A stretch of 9,863 bases of DNA, taken from contig JAAYND010000092.1 in the NCBI GenBank assembly GCA_012521035.1, positions 1 to 9,863 on the forward strand. Direction: 5' to 3'. Below the pieces are notes generated by a model, which searched no databases, was not told the DNA's origin, and was given only the letters and a program-made list of their open reading frames with translations. Each line of letters begins with the position of its first letter. The stretch's first letter is position 1. Source of the stretch: Methanomicrobiales archaeon (GTDB lineage Archaea > Halobacteriota > Methanomicrobia > Methanomicrobiales > Methanoculleaceae). Shown here piece by piece: positions 1 through 6,083 of this stretch. Both the position numbers and the translations under genes were made by a program.

Positions 1-1317
1 CGCCTGCGCTGCAAGCTCAAGGGCGATACACCTGACCGTCTCGGTCTTGCCGGCACCCGAACCCCCGAGGATGATCATGTGACCGTTGTTGAGTCTGCCC
101 GGCGACCAGTTCACCCGCCGACCATCCGGAGCGTGGCCGAGGAAGATATCGAGCCCGCCGGGGCGGGGGAGATCTGCCGTAAGGGTGGGGATGGGCAGAT
201 CCTCGATCACTTCCTCTTCAGTCACCATCCCCTCCTCATCTAAAGAGGCCTCATCATCCCACTCTTCCTCATTCAGAAGCATGGGCTCTGCGGACGGTGG
301 AGGGATCTCCACTACCGCAGGGATGGCTGGTTTCGGGACCGGGCGCGTGATGATGATCTTTTCCGCAACATCGGTTATCAGTGTCCGTCCGATCTCGCGG
401 AGGCGCATGTCATAGAGGTCGCGGTCTTTGACGATGAACCGTGGGAGGTCGATGCCTCCGTCCCCGGGTACCTCTTCGAGGACGTAGATCGAGTCTGCGA
501 GCAGACCGAGCATCCTTGAGAGTTCGCGGCGGTGGGCTGGCGATGTTCGAATGCGGTCGTAGTCTTCACTACAGGCGAGGTAGCGCAGAACGGTGAACGT
601 CGAGTGGAACGACTCAAGAAGCATGTCGTAGTGTTCCCGGATCGCAGGATCGATCGCCTCAAGCATGCCCTTGAGGATATACGCAAACTCCGGCGGGAAG
701 GTGTAGACGACACCGCCGGATCCGTCAGGGCCGTAGGCGAGGACGGCACATCCGGCGCTCTTCAGCCGGGCGGCGAACCGCTCACACTCCTCGAAGAGTG
801 CCGGGTTGTTGCTGAGCAAAAAGCCGATGAATGTCTCTTCGGTCCGGGGGAGCGTGGATGGAAGGGTTTTGTTGACGTATGACCCCCTCACGGTCCCCGC
901 GAGGAGGACCGGAACCACCTCGTGGATCTCGCGGGCCAGACTCCGGATATCGAGTGCCCGGAGCCGGGCTTCCATCAACGGTCGGGCGACCGCCTCCCCC
1001 GCCGGGGTCACCCTGACGATCGTCGCACCGTGTCGTGAGACAGAGTCTATGAGGCCAACCTCCCTGAGCGCAAAGAGCGGCCCCGATGTATACGCATAAC
1101 AGCTCTGCTCGGCCACGCCGCCTCCCCTCCCCCGGGATGACGATGAGTTTCCAGCGATGTAGATGTAGAGGAGCGTCTCGATGATATCGCGGATCTCCTG
1201 CGCCCGGAAGTCCCGCAGGTAATTGATGATCACGGGAGGGAACAGCTCTGCAAGGGCAGGGATCCCGGTATCCACATAACCCATCGCTTTCAGTGCTTCG
1301 ATAAGATCTCTTGACAC
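1..1317 (-). CDS. HerA/FtsK-superfamily P-loop ATPase with winged-helix-like N-terminal region (partial, C-terminus outside window)
   Basis: The reverse strand is open from a GTG at 1317 to the window edge and gives 439 residues. The last 50 or so look like the start of a HerA/FtsK-type motor domain: a segment LGHAPDGRRVNWSPG (about 393-407) followed by a Walker A motif GGSGAGKT (418-425) with the lysine at 424. Before it lies an acidic, Pro-rich linker (about 327-375). Residues 78-115 resemble a winged helix-turn-helix, with a typical VTPAGEAVARPL wing end. Residues 1-55 are helical, and a Gly/Ser/Arg-rich stretch occupies 57-68. Proteins with this layout include DNA translocases and DptH-like defence ATPases. 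The Walker B and arginine finger lie outside the window, so the subfamily and the reaction stay open. The GTG at 1317 was chosen because GGTGA lies four bases upstream; a GTG at 1341 is the alternative. The protein is probably cytoplasmic and DNA-associated. Confidence 0.75.
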   Translation of the reverse strand, partial: MSRDLIEALKAMGYVDTGIPALAELFPPVIINYLRDFRAQEIRDIIETLLYIYIAGNSSSSRGRGGGVAEQSCYAYTSGPLFALREVGLIDSVSRHGATIVRVTPAGEAVARPLMEARLRALDIRSLAREIHEVVPVLLAGTVRGSYVNKTLPSTLPRTEETFIGFLLSNNPALFEECERFAARLKSAGCAVLAYGPDGSGGVVYTFPPEFAYILKGMLEAIDPAIREHYDMLLESFHSTFTVLRYLACSEDYDRIRTSPAHRRELSRMLGLLADSIYVLEEVPGDGGIDLPRFIVKDRDLYDMRLREIGRTLITDVAEKIIITRPVPKPAIPAVVEIPPPSAEPMLLNEEEWDDEASLDEEGMVTEEEVIEDLPIPTLTADLPRPGGLDIFLGHAPDGRRVNWSPGRLNNGHMIILGGSGAGKTETVRCIALELAAQA

Positions 1318-1321
1318 AGGT

Positions 1322-1326
1322 TCACC
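1322..1326 (-). promoter_or_regulatory. Ribosome binding site deciding the start of the HerA-like gene
   Basis: On the minus strand GGTGA, complementary to the archaeal 16S rRNA 3' end, lies four bases upstream of the GTG at 1317. The other in-frame GTG at 1341 has no comparable motif, so the shorter product is preferred. Confidence 0.5.
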
Positions 1327-1482
1327 AGCGGATGCGTTCACGCGATTTTGGGCTGCTCCCGGCGCCTCTCTGCCTCAGGTCATGCGCCGGGGTCACGACA
1401 CCTTACATTGATCCTCATGTGGCACAGGTCTGTGAGCCCACACCAGGAGCAGAATCATGTAGAATACATTTCGCCTCGCGAT

Positions 1483-1496
1483 CTAATAAATATAGG
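1483..1496 (-). promoter_or_regulatory. Candidate TATA box for the HerA-like ATPase gene
   Basis: Read on the minus strand this is CCTATATTTATTAG, a good archaeal TATA element in a GC-rich neighbourhood. It lies about 170 bases upstream of the GTG start at 1317, which would imply a leader of roughly 145 bases. That is long for an archaeon, so the assignment is tentative. Confidence 0.3.
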
Positions 1497-1580
1497 CTGT
1501 TTCGCAGAAAATCAAACGTAACCTGAAGAAATACGCCCGCCTCGGTCCATGAAGTATCTGTATCGAGTATCGGTCGATCC

Positions 1581-1611
1581 TGACCCTTCTGCCTTTTGAA
1601 AGGCGCGGTCA
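1581..1611. other. Nested inverted repeat (possible RNA hairpin)
   Basis: An outer pair TGACC/GGTCA (1581-1585 with 1607-1611) encloses an inner pair GCCTT/AAGGC (1591-1595 with 1600-1604) around a TTGA loop. The internal loop is asymmetric, with five bases on one side and two on the other. It sits upstream of the kinase promoter candidates and could be a protein-binding site, or an RNA structure in a minus-strand leader. Confidence 0.35.
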
Positions 1612-1617
1612 ATTTTC

Positions 1618-1627
1618 CAGAATTCTG
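1618..1627. promoter_or_regulatory. Palindrome CAGAATTCTG, possible operator
   Basis: This is a perfect 10-base palindrome placed directly against the TATA-like sequence ATAAATATAC (1628-1637). That is a position where a dimeric archaeal regulator could block or recruit the transcription machinery for the histidine kinase gene. The function is inferred from position only. Confidence 0.25.
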
Positions 1628-1660
1628 ATAAATATACACGAAAATCATCATACCTTACAT

Positions 1661-1676
1661 ACATATATTTTTATAT
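1661..1676 (+). promoter_or_regulatory. Probable TATA box of the histidine kinase gene
   Basis: An A/T-only run (ATATATTTTTATAT) lies about 45 bases before the ATG at 1715. Archaeal transcription normally begins about 25 bases after the TATA centre, so the start would fall near 1692-1697 and leave a leader of about 20 bases that still includes the ribosome binding site at 1704. A second, weaker box at 1628-1637 is possible. Confidence 0.5.
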
Positions 1677-1703
1677 TTTTGATCCTATATATTTCTGAAG
1701 TCC

Positions 1704-1708
1704 GGGGG
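1704..1708 (+). promoter_or_regulatory. Ribosome binding site deciding the kinase start
   Basis: The run GGGGG, six bases before the ATG at 1715, is the only purine-rich Shine-Dalgarno-like motif here. It argues against a TTG start at 1679, which has only the TATA region in front of it and would overlap the promoter. Confidence 0.45.
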
Positions 1709-1714
1709 AATGCC

Positions 1715-3109
1715 ATGAGAGTCCTTACCGAAGATCAACGAGTTGCCATCCTCGTCGCACTCTTAGCCATATCAGTCTTCCTGACCTACTACTTCCATGC
1801 CGTCCTGATGCTCGGAACAGTCTTCTCACACTTCTTCTACGTGCCGATAATCCTGACCGCACTCTGGTGGGAGAAGAGAAGCGTACTGGTCGCCCTCTTC
1901 CTTGGAGGACTCGTCGTTGCCAGCAGCCTCTTCTACAGGCCCGATATACTGACGTTGAATGACTATGGGCGCGCCCTGATGTTCGTTATCATCGCCCTCG
2001 TCGTCGCCTACCTCTCCGGGCAGATCAAAGCACGGGAGCAGGAGGTGGAGAGGGAGAGAGATCTCATCCGGCACTACCTCGACGTGGCGGGCAGCCTCTT
2101 CGTCGTCATCAATACCGACCATACCATAAGGCTCATCAACCACTACGGCTGCGAACTGCTTGGCTACCGCGAGGAAGAGCTGATCGGGAAAGACTGGTTT
2201 GCAACACTCGTCCCCGAAGCGTCCCGGGAGGCGCGGCGAGAGATCTTCGATGCTGCAATCGATAGCGGTACCGCATACCCCGGACCGCGGGAGAGTCCGA
2301 TCATCACCCGGAATGGTGAGGAACTCATCCTCACGTGGAAGGACGCGGTGCTCACCGGTGATGACGGAAGACCGATCGGGGTCATCGGTTCAGGCTCCGA
2401 CGTCACCGACCGGATCCGGGCCGAAGAAGAGCTGCGAGCGACTCACGAAGAGGCGAACCTCTACATCGATATCATGACGCATGATATCAACAACGCCAAC
2501 ACCGTCGCTCTCGGTTATGCCGACCTGCTCGCCGATATGCTGGAGGGGAAGGAACGACGGATGGTCTTAAAACTCAGGAACGGGATCAGTCAGAGCATCG
2601 AGATCATCCAGAACGTCTCGACGATCCGCCATCTGCATTCAGAGGAGACAGCGACGAAACCCGTCGATCTGGATGCGGTCATCAGGGCACGGATCACCCA
2701 TCATCCCGACGCGAAGATCATCTATGAGGAGAAGCGCACCTGGGCCATGGCCGACGACCTCTTCCCGGAGGTCATCACAAACCTCATCAGTAACAGCATC
2801 AAGTTCGGGGGGCCGGAAGTCGAGGTCAGGGTCAGCGTCGAAGAGAGAGAACGGGAGGTCGAGGTCTCGGTCGAGGATACCGGGCCAGGGATACCCGACA
2901 CGATAAAACCGCTCCTTTTCACCCGCTTTGTGAGGGGAGGAGATACCAGAAGCGGAAAAGGACTCGGACTCTACATAACAAGGATGCTCATCGAGCGCTA
3001 CGGCGGGAGTATCAGGGTCGAGGACCGGGTGCCGGGGCGCCCGCTGGAGGGCGCCGCATTCCGGTTCACCCTCCAGCGGTGCGATCGCCCGATCAGCGCC
3101 AGATCCTGA
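1715..3109 (+). CDS. Membrane-bound PAS-domain sensor histidine kinase
   Basis: The 464-residue protein begins with four predicted membrane segments (about 11-33, 36-52, 56-74 and 86-102). A charged linker follows, then a PAS domain (about 118-235, with the typical end VIGSGSDVTDRIRAEEEL), a dimerisation helix and an ATPase core. The likely phosphorylated histidine is H256 in MTHDINN. The ATP-binding boxes are N (NLISNSIKFG, 356-365), G1 (DTGPGIP, 388-394), F (LFTRFVRG, 401-408) and G2 (GKGLGLYI, 414-421). Ligand sensing is probably by the membrane or PAS region, and the signal is unknown. No receiver domain or partner response regulator is encoded in the window, so it is an orphan kinase here. 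Its H-box lacks the proline common in bacterial HisKA domains, as in many archaeal kinases. Its 3' end overlaps the opposing DUF2124-like gene by 17 bases. Confidence 0.92.
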   Translation: MRVLTEDQRVAILVALLAISVFLTYYFHAVLMLGTVFSHFFYVPIILTALWWEKRSVLVALFLGGLVVASSLFYRPDILTLNDYGRALMFVIIALVVAYLSGQIKAREQEVERERDLIRHYLDVAGSLFVVINTDHTIRLINHYGCELLGYREEELIGKDWFATLVPEASREARREIFDAAIDSGTAYPGPRESPIITRNGEELILTWKDAVLTGDDGRPIGVIGSGSDVTDRIRAEEELRATHEEANLYIDIMTHDINNANTVALGYADLLADMLEGKERRMVLKLRNGISQSIEIIQNVSTIRHLHSEETATKPVDLDAVIRARITHHPDAKIIYEEKRTWAMADDLFPEVITNLISNSIKFGGPEVEVRVSVEEREREVEVSVEDTGPGIPDTIKPLLFTRFVRGGDTRSGKGLGLYITRMLIERYGGSIRVEDRVPGRPLEGAAFRFTLQRCDRPISARS

Positions 3110-3575
3110 TCGGATCGAGCGCGGCATCGATGATCAGGTCAAACGAGAACGTATCCAGCCAACCACCTTTCTCAAACATCTCCATGAAGCAGACGCCGAC
3201 GATCTTCGCATCCGGGTGAGCGCTGACGACCGTCTGAACCGCATCCTTCGTGACCGGGACGCCCGGCATCGCAAGCCCGCCCATAAGGACGATCACCTTC
3301 GGGGCGGGGCGGACCGCTACACCGGAGACCTGCATACCGACCTTATCGACCGGGTGGATCATCTTCGCTGCCGATTCATCCACGAAGGGAACGTAAACCT
3401 GATCGATCGAGAGATCCCGGACGGCAAACCCTAGAAGTTCGATGAAGGGTGTGCAGGTGCCAGGACAACCGTAGTAGACAACCTGGTCGCCAGCACCAAG
3501 ATTCAGCTCACGGAGGTAGGCTTTGAACGGCCTGAGCATTCCGGAGACGCCTGAGAGTTGTTCTTTGAGTTCCAT
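3093..3575 (-). CDS. DUF2124-like protein, function unknown
   Basis: This 160-residue soluble protein has no signal peptide or membrane segment. I recognise it, from memory, as a DUF2124 member, a family I know from methanogens. It alternates beta strands and helices: QVVYYG (31-36), VIVLMGGL (94-101) and KIVGVCFMEMF (124-134) look like core strands of an alpha/beta fold. The most striking motif is GCPGTCTPF (36-44), with cysteines 37 and 41; a third cysteine lies at 129. These could bind a metal or form a redox pair, but no activity is established that I can cite. The gene lies 51 bases downstream of SBP1 on the same strand, so the two may be co-transcribed, although a TATA-like box right before it suggests its own promoter. 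The tail overlaps the kinase gene. Confidence 0.8.
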   Translation of the reverse strand: MELKEQLSGVSGMLRPFKAYLRELNLGAGDQVVYYGCPGTCTPFIELLGFAVRDLSIDQVYVPFVDESAAKMIHPVDKVGMQVSGVAVRPAPKVIVLMGGLAMPGVPVTKDAVQTVVSAHPDAKIVGVCFMEMFEKGGWLDTFSFDLIIDAALDPIRIWR

Positions 3576-3597
3576 AATGGTCTAATTGTCATCGGCG

Positions 3598-3605
3598 GTA
3601 TATAC
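3598..3605 (-). promoter_or_regulatory. Candidate TATA box for a leaderless DUF2124-like transcript
   Basis: The self-complementary element GTATATAC is centred about 27 bases upstream of the ATG at 3575. That is the spacing expected if transcription starts at or next to the start codon. No Shine-Dalgarno motif precedes the ATG (the bases before it are AATTAGACCATT), which fits a leaderless message. Confidence 0.4.
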
Positions 3606-3626
3606 TGGTTCTGGATGGGGCGGGAG

Positions 3627-4853
3627 TCAGAACCCTGCCTCGACCATCCAATCCAGCCACTGGGCGGACCGGAGCTCCTTTGCTGTCGCCTTATCGACCC
3701 CGTAGACATACTGATAGAAGTCCAGCACCCACTCATGTACCTGAATATCCGCGAACCGGTCCGGATAGGCGGCCTTCGCGATCACCATCGCCTCGATCGG
3801 ATACTCAAGGCGCTTCGCCCAGTTGAATGGTGTCCAGGGGAGGGCGTAGACTCGCTGGTTCTTAACAGCCGTGAGCTCCTGCAGGTTCTGGTAGTAAGGA
3901 GCGGTATAGAGTTCACTTGCCGGGTGGTAGCCCTGCGCGGTCGGGAGGACGATCACGTCCGGGTCGAGCGCGAGGATCTGCTCGGTCGATACGACGACGA
4001 ACGCCCCGGTCCCCTTGTAGGCGTTCTTTGCGTTTGCGATATTTTCAATGAAGTAAGACTCGATCGTGTCGCCGCCCCAGGCCATCCCGGCGCCGCCACC
4101 CTGACGGGCGCGCGGTGAGAGCCCGAGCTGCATCATGCGCGGTTTCTCATTTTCAGGGATATCTGCAGTGCGCTTCCGTATCTCCCGGATCTGATCATCC
4201 AGATAGGATGCGAGTGCACCGGCATCCTCTTCACGTGAGAAGATCTCACCGACGATCCGGATCTCCTCACCGATATGGTCTATGGTCGGTCTCTCCTGGA
4301 AGGGCGGACCGACGAGGATGACGAGGGGGATGCCGAGCGAGTCTATCGTCGTGACCGTCTTTTTGAGAGCTTCATCAGACCCGGCGCTGAACGCCCACGC
4401 CCCCTCGCGGAGGATGACGACGTCAGGGTCGAGGGAGGCAAGCGTCTCGTAGTTTATCGCCGTCCCGGTCTCTACAAGCACCGGGAGATCGGCAAGCTCC
4501 GGTATGAGGTAACTGACGGGGTTCGTGCCATTCCTGTACTCATAAGTCGCCCCGCCGACTTTCTCGAAGGAGTAGGTGTAGTCCTGAACCCATGTGCCGC
4601 CGAGACCGACAACCCGGTCCTGCATGCCCCACCGGTAGAGGAGACCTTCAACAAATCCGTCGTCGATAGCGACGATCCGCTCGATGGTTGCCGGCAGTTC
4701 AACCGTCCTGCCACGCATGTCTGTCACCGTCCGGGCCCCGGCGTCCGGGGATCCCCTATCGGTCGTCGTCCCCGCACACCCGCAGGAGAAGGCCAGGGTG
4801 AGGAGGCAGACAATGACCAGAGTAAGCCCTATCGGCTTTGTACTACGAATCAT
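3627..4853 (-). CDS. ABC transporter substrate-binding lipoprotein, iron-chelate/cobalamin class (SBP1)
   Basis: This 408-residue protein captures a ligand outside the membrane and hands it to a FecCD-type permease. The N-terminus has a basic start (MIRSTK), a hydrophobic segment (about 8-24) and a cysteine at 24 or 26 in SCGCAG that could carry a lipid anchor. The mature part begins with RTVTDMRGRTVELP (41-54), the usual opening of the periplasmic-binding-protein 2 fold (BtuF/FepB/FhuD type). AINYETLASLDPDVVIL (132-148) and EQILALDPDVIVL (291-303) are the paired strands typical of the two lobes. It is clearly paralogous to SBP2: both share GYHP, the RLEYPI segment, MVIAKAAYP and LRSAQW near the C-terminus. 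It diverges from the permease operon across a short shared promoter region. The ligand is not readable; iron chelate, corrinoid or another metal complex are all possible. Confidence 0.88.
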   Translation of the reverse strand: MIRSTKPIGLTLVIVCLLTLAFSCGCAGTTTDRGSPDAGARTVTDMRGRTVELPATIERIVAIDDGFVEGLLYRWGMQDRVVGLGGTWVQDYTYSFEKVGGATYEYRNGTNPVSYLIPELADLPVLVETGTAINYETLASLDPDVVILREGAWAFSAGSDEALKKTVTTIDSLGIPLVILVGPPFQERPTIDHIGEEIRIVGEIFSREEDAGALASYLDDQIREIRKRTADIPENEKPRMMQLGLSPRARQGGGAGMAWGGDTIESYFIENIANAKNAYKGTGAFVVVSTEQILALDPDVIVLPTAQGYHPASELYTAPYYQNLQELTAVKNQRVYALPWTPFNWAKRLEYPIEAMVIAKAAYPDRFADIQVHEWVLDFYQYVYGVDKATAKELRSAQWLDWMVEAGF

Positions 4854-4860
4854 ACTGGAT

Positions 4861-4876
4861 AATACGTACAGGTATT
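4861..4876. promoter_or_regulatory. Interrupted palindrome, candidate operator for SBP1
   Basis: AATAC-(6)-GTATT is an inverted repeat with five-base arms. It covers the predicted transcription start of SBP1 (about 26 bases from the TATA centre at 4895), a classical site for a dimeric repressor. I do not recognise it as a known metal-regulator box. Confidence 0.35.
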
Positions 4877-4890
4877 ACAAAAACTATTGC

Positions 4891-4900
4891 ATTTTATATC
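4891..4900 (-). promoter_or_regulatory. TATA box of SBP1
   Basis: On the minus strand this is GATATAAAAT, about 42 bases before the ATG at 4853. It predicts a leader of roughly 16 bases. No clear ribosome binding site precedes the ATG. Confidence 0.45.
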
Positions 4901-4942
4901 TCTAAAGATTATCATAGCTTGATATCGCACTAATTGCTACAA

Positions 4943-4950
4943 TTTATATA
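4943..4950 (+). promoter_or_regulatory. TATA box of the permease operon
   Basis: TTTATATA matches the archaeal consensus well. Transcription would begin near 4973, about 30 bases before the permease ATG. The hexamer TTGCTA occurs on both sides (4934-4939 and 4955-4960), 21 bases apart, or about two helical turns. Confidence 0.55.
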
Positions 4951-4975
4951 ATGGTTGCTATAGAGATGAGTATAC

Positions 4976-4992
4976 CCGCACCGTCCGTGCGG
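4976..4992 (+). other. Hairpin in the permease operon leader
   Basis: CCGCAC and GTGCGG pair perfectly around the five-base loop CGTCC. The stem would sit at the very 5' end of the predicted message and immediately before the ribosome binding site AAGGAG (4993-4998, five bases before the ATG at 5004). It could stabilise the mRNA or influence translation. Confidence 0.45.
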
Positions 4993-5003
4993 AAGGAGAC
5001 CGC

Positions 5004-6083
5004 ATGACTGAACCCACTGGCTTCAACCACCTCCTGAAAAAACTGGGTTATGAGACTTCCGGAGGATTCGGCGAAGAGAGAAAGATCATCATTCTCTTCT
5101 CTCTTGCCGCTGTACTCCTCATAACGGCCTCGATCGCGGTTGTCCTCGGCACATACAACATCACTGTCGCAGAAGTCTACCACACGATCTTCACACATCT
5201 CACGTTCGGCAATGTTGAGAGTCTGCCAAGACTTCACAACACCATCGTATGGGATATCCGTGTGCCAAGGATCATCCTCGCCACATCTGTCGGCGGTGCG
5301 CTCGCCATCGCGGGCGCTATCTTCCAGGGAGTCTTTCGAAACCCTCTCGTCGAGCCCTACATCCTCGGCGTCTCATCGGGAGCCGCGTTTGGTGCGGCGC
5401 TCGGGATCGTCTTTCCGGCGATATTCTTCTCGATCCAGGTCTTCGCATTCGCGTTTGGTGCGCTCGCTGTCACCCTCGCCTATCTCCTCGCCCGGAGCAG
5501 GGGTGAGACCCCTATCGTGACCCTCATCCTTGCCGGCGTCATCATCGGTTCGATCTTCTCTGCGCTCGTCTCACTCCTCAAGTATCTCTCCGACGATACA
5601 GCACTGCGCGAGATCACCTTCTGGCTGATGGGCGGATTTTACTACGCAACATGGGGCGACGTCATCCTTCTTGTCCCCGTGGTCCTTATCAGTTTCATCG
5701 TCCTCTGGGCGCTCGGGTGGAAACTCAACGTTCTCTCGATGGGCGATGACGAAGCCCGGGCACTCGGTGTCAACCCCGAGAAGTACAAGTTTGTCGTCAT
5801 CGCGCTCGCTACCGCCATAACCGCGTTTGCAGTATCGCTCGTCGGGATCATCGCGTGGGTGGGGCTTATGATGCCCCACGCATCCCGGATGCTCCTTGGG
5901 CCCGACAACCGCTTTGTAATCCCGGCATCCCTGATGATGGGCGGATGCTACCTGATCGTCTGCGACACACTCGCAAGGACACTGACAACGGCCGAGATCC
6001 CGGTCGGGATCCTGACCTCCATCCTGGGTGCGCCGTATCTCTGTTACCTGCTCCGCAGTAAGGGCAGGGTGATATTTGGGTGA
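5004..6083 (+). CDS. FecCD-family ABC transporter permease
   Basis: This 359-residue integral membrane protein is expected to form, as a homodimer, the channel of a metal-chelate or cobalamin importer (BtuC/FhuB/FecCD type). The hydrophobic pattern fits about ten membrane segments, starting at residue 28 after a polar N-terminus longer than the minimum. Family signatures are clear: WDIRVPRIILA (83-93), GAIFQGVFRNPLVEP (104-118) followed by YILGVSSGAAFG (119-130), the loop AWVGLMMPHASRML (284-297), and the C-terminal EIPVGILTSILGAPYL (331-346). The region around 240-262 (GDDEARALGVNPEKYK) is the cytoplasmic segment expected to contact the ATPase. The gene is first in the operon, has a strong ribosome binding site, and its stop codon overlaps the next gene's GTG start (GTGA), which indicates translational coupling. 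The substrate cannot be deduced; family members carry iron-siderophores, haem, B12 or molybdate. Confidence 0.95.
   Translation: MTEPTGFNHLLKKLGYETSGGFGEERKIIILFSLAAVLLITASIAVVLGTYNITVAEVYHTIFTHLTFGNVESLPRLHNTIVWDIRVPRIILATSVGGALAIAGAIFQGVFRNPLVEPYILGVSSGAAFGAALGIVFPAIFFSIQVFAFAFGALAVTLAYLLARSRGETPIVTLILAGVIIGSIFSALVSLLKYLSDDTALREITFWLMGGFYYATWGDVILLVPVVLISFIVLWALGWKLNVLSMGDDEARALGVNPEKYKFVVIALATAITAFAVSLVGIIAWVGLMMPHASRMLLGPDNRFVIPASLMMGGCYLIVCDTLARTLTTAEIPVGILTSILGAPYLCYLLRSKGRVIFG
6068..6072 (+). promoter_or_regulatory. Ribosome binding site for the ABC ATPase
   Basis: GGTGA lies within the end of the permease gene, seven bases before the GTG at 6080. This supports GTG as the start rather than the in-frame ATG at 6092. 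Confidence 0.5.

Larger units (their letters stand above)
1318..1714. other. Intergenic region between two divergent genes
   Basis: This 397-base stretch separates the HerA-like ATPase gene (minus) from the histidine kinase gene (plus). The left half is of ordinary GC content and I see nothing definite in it. From about 1450 it becomes AT-rich and holds TATA-like boxes near 1483-1496, 1628-1637 and 1661-1676, a nested hairpin at 1581-1611 and a perfect 10-base palindrome at 1618-1627. Short open frames occur on both strands (1311-1526 plus, 1415-1651 minus), but neither has a convincing ribosome binding site or a recognisable product. No tRNA or other known RNA was recognised. Confidence 0.6.
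4854..5003. promoter_or_regulatory. Divergent promoter region of the transporter genes
   Basis: This AT-rich 150-base stretch serves SBP1 leftwards and the permease operon rightwards. It contains one TATA box for each direction, an interrupted palindrome at the predicted SBP1 start point, a direct repeat around the operon TATA box, and a hairpin just before the operon's ribosome binding site. The arrangement suggests coordinated control of both receptor genes and the importer, probably by ligand or metal supply. Confidence 0.6.

Noticed and set aside
1311..1526. 71-residue open frame on the plus strand
   Set aside because: It overlaps the 5' end of the HerA-like gene on the other strand, has no ribosome binding site and its product looks random.
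1415..1651. 78-residue open frame on the minus strand in the intergenic region
   Set aside because: It crosses the TATA-rich promoter region, has only a weak AAGGT in contact with its ATG and gives no recognisable protein. It is probably a chance frame.
2806..2880. Repetitive GAGGTC/GAGAGA stretch in the kinase gene, considered as a DNA repeat
   Set aside because: It encodes alternating Glu/Val/Arg residues of beta strands inside the ATPase domain and is explained by protein composition.
4275..4862. 195-residue open frame on the plus strand
   Set aside because: It is antisense to SBP1, whose signal peptide and fold motifs are convincing.
4854..5003. Cobalamin or other known riboswitch before the permease operon
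   Set aside because: The predicted leader is only about 30 bases, far too short for a B12 aptamer, and no B12-box-like sequence is visible.
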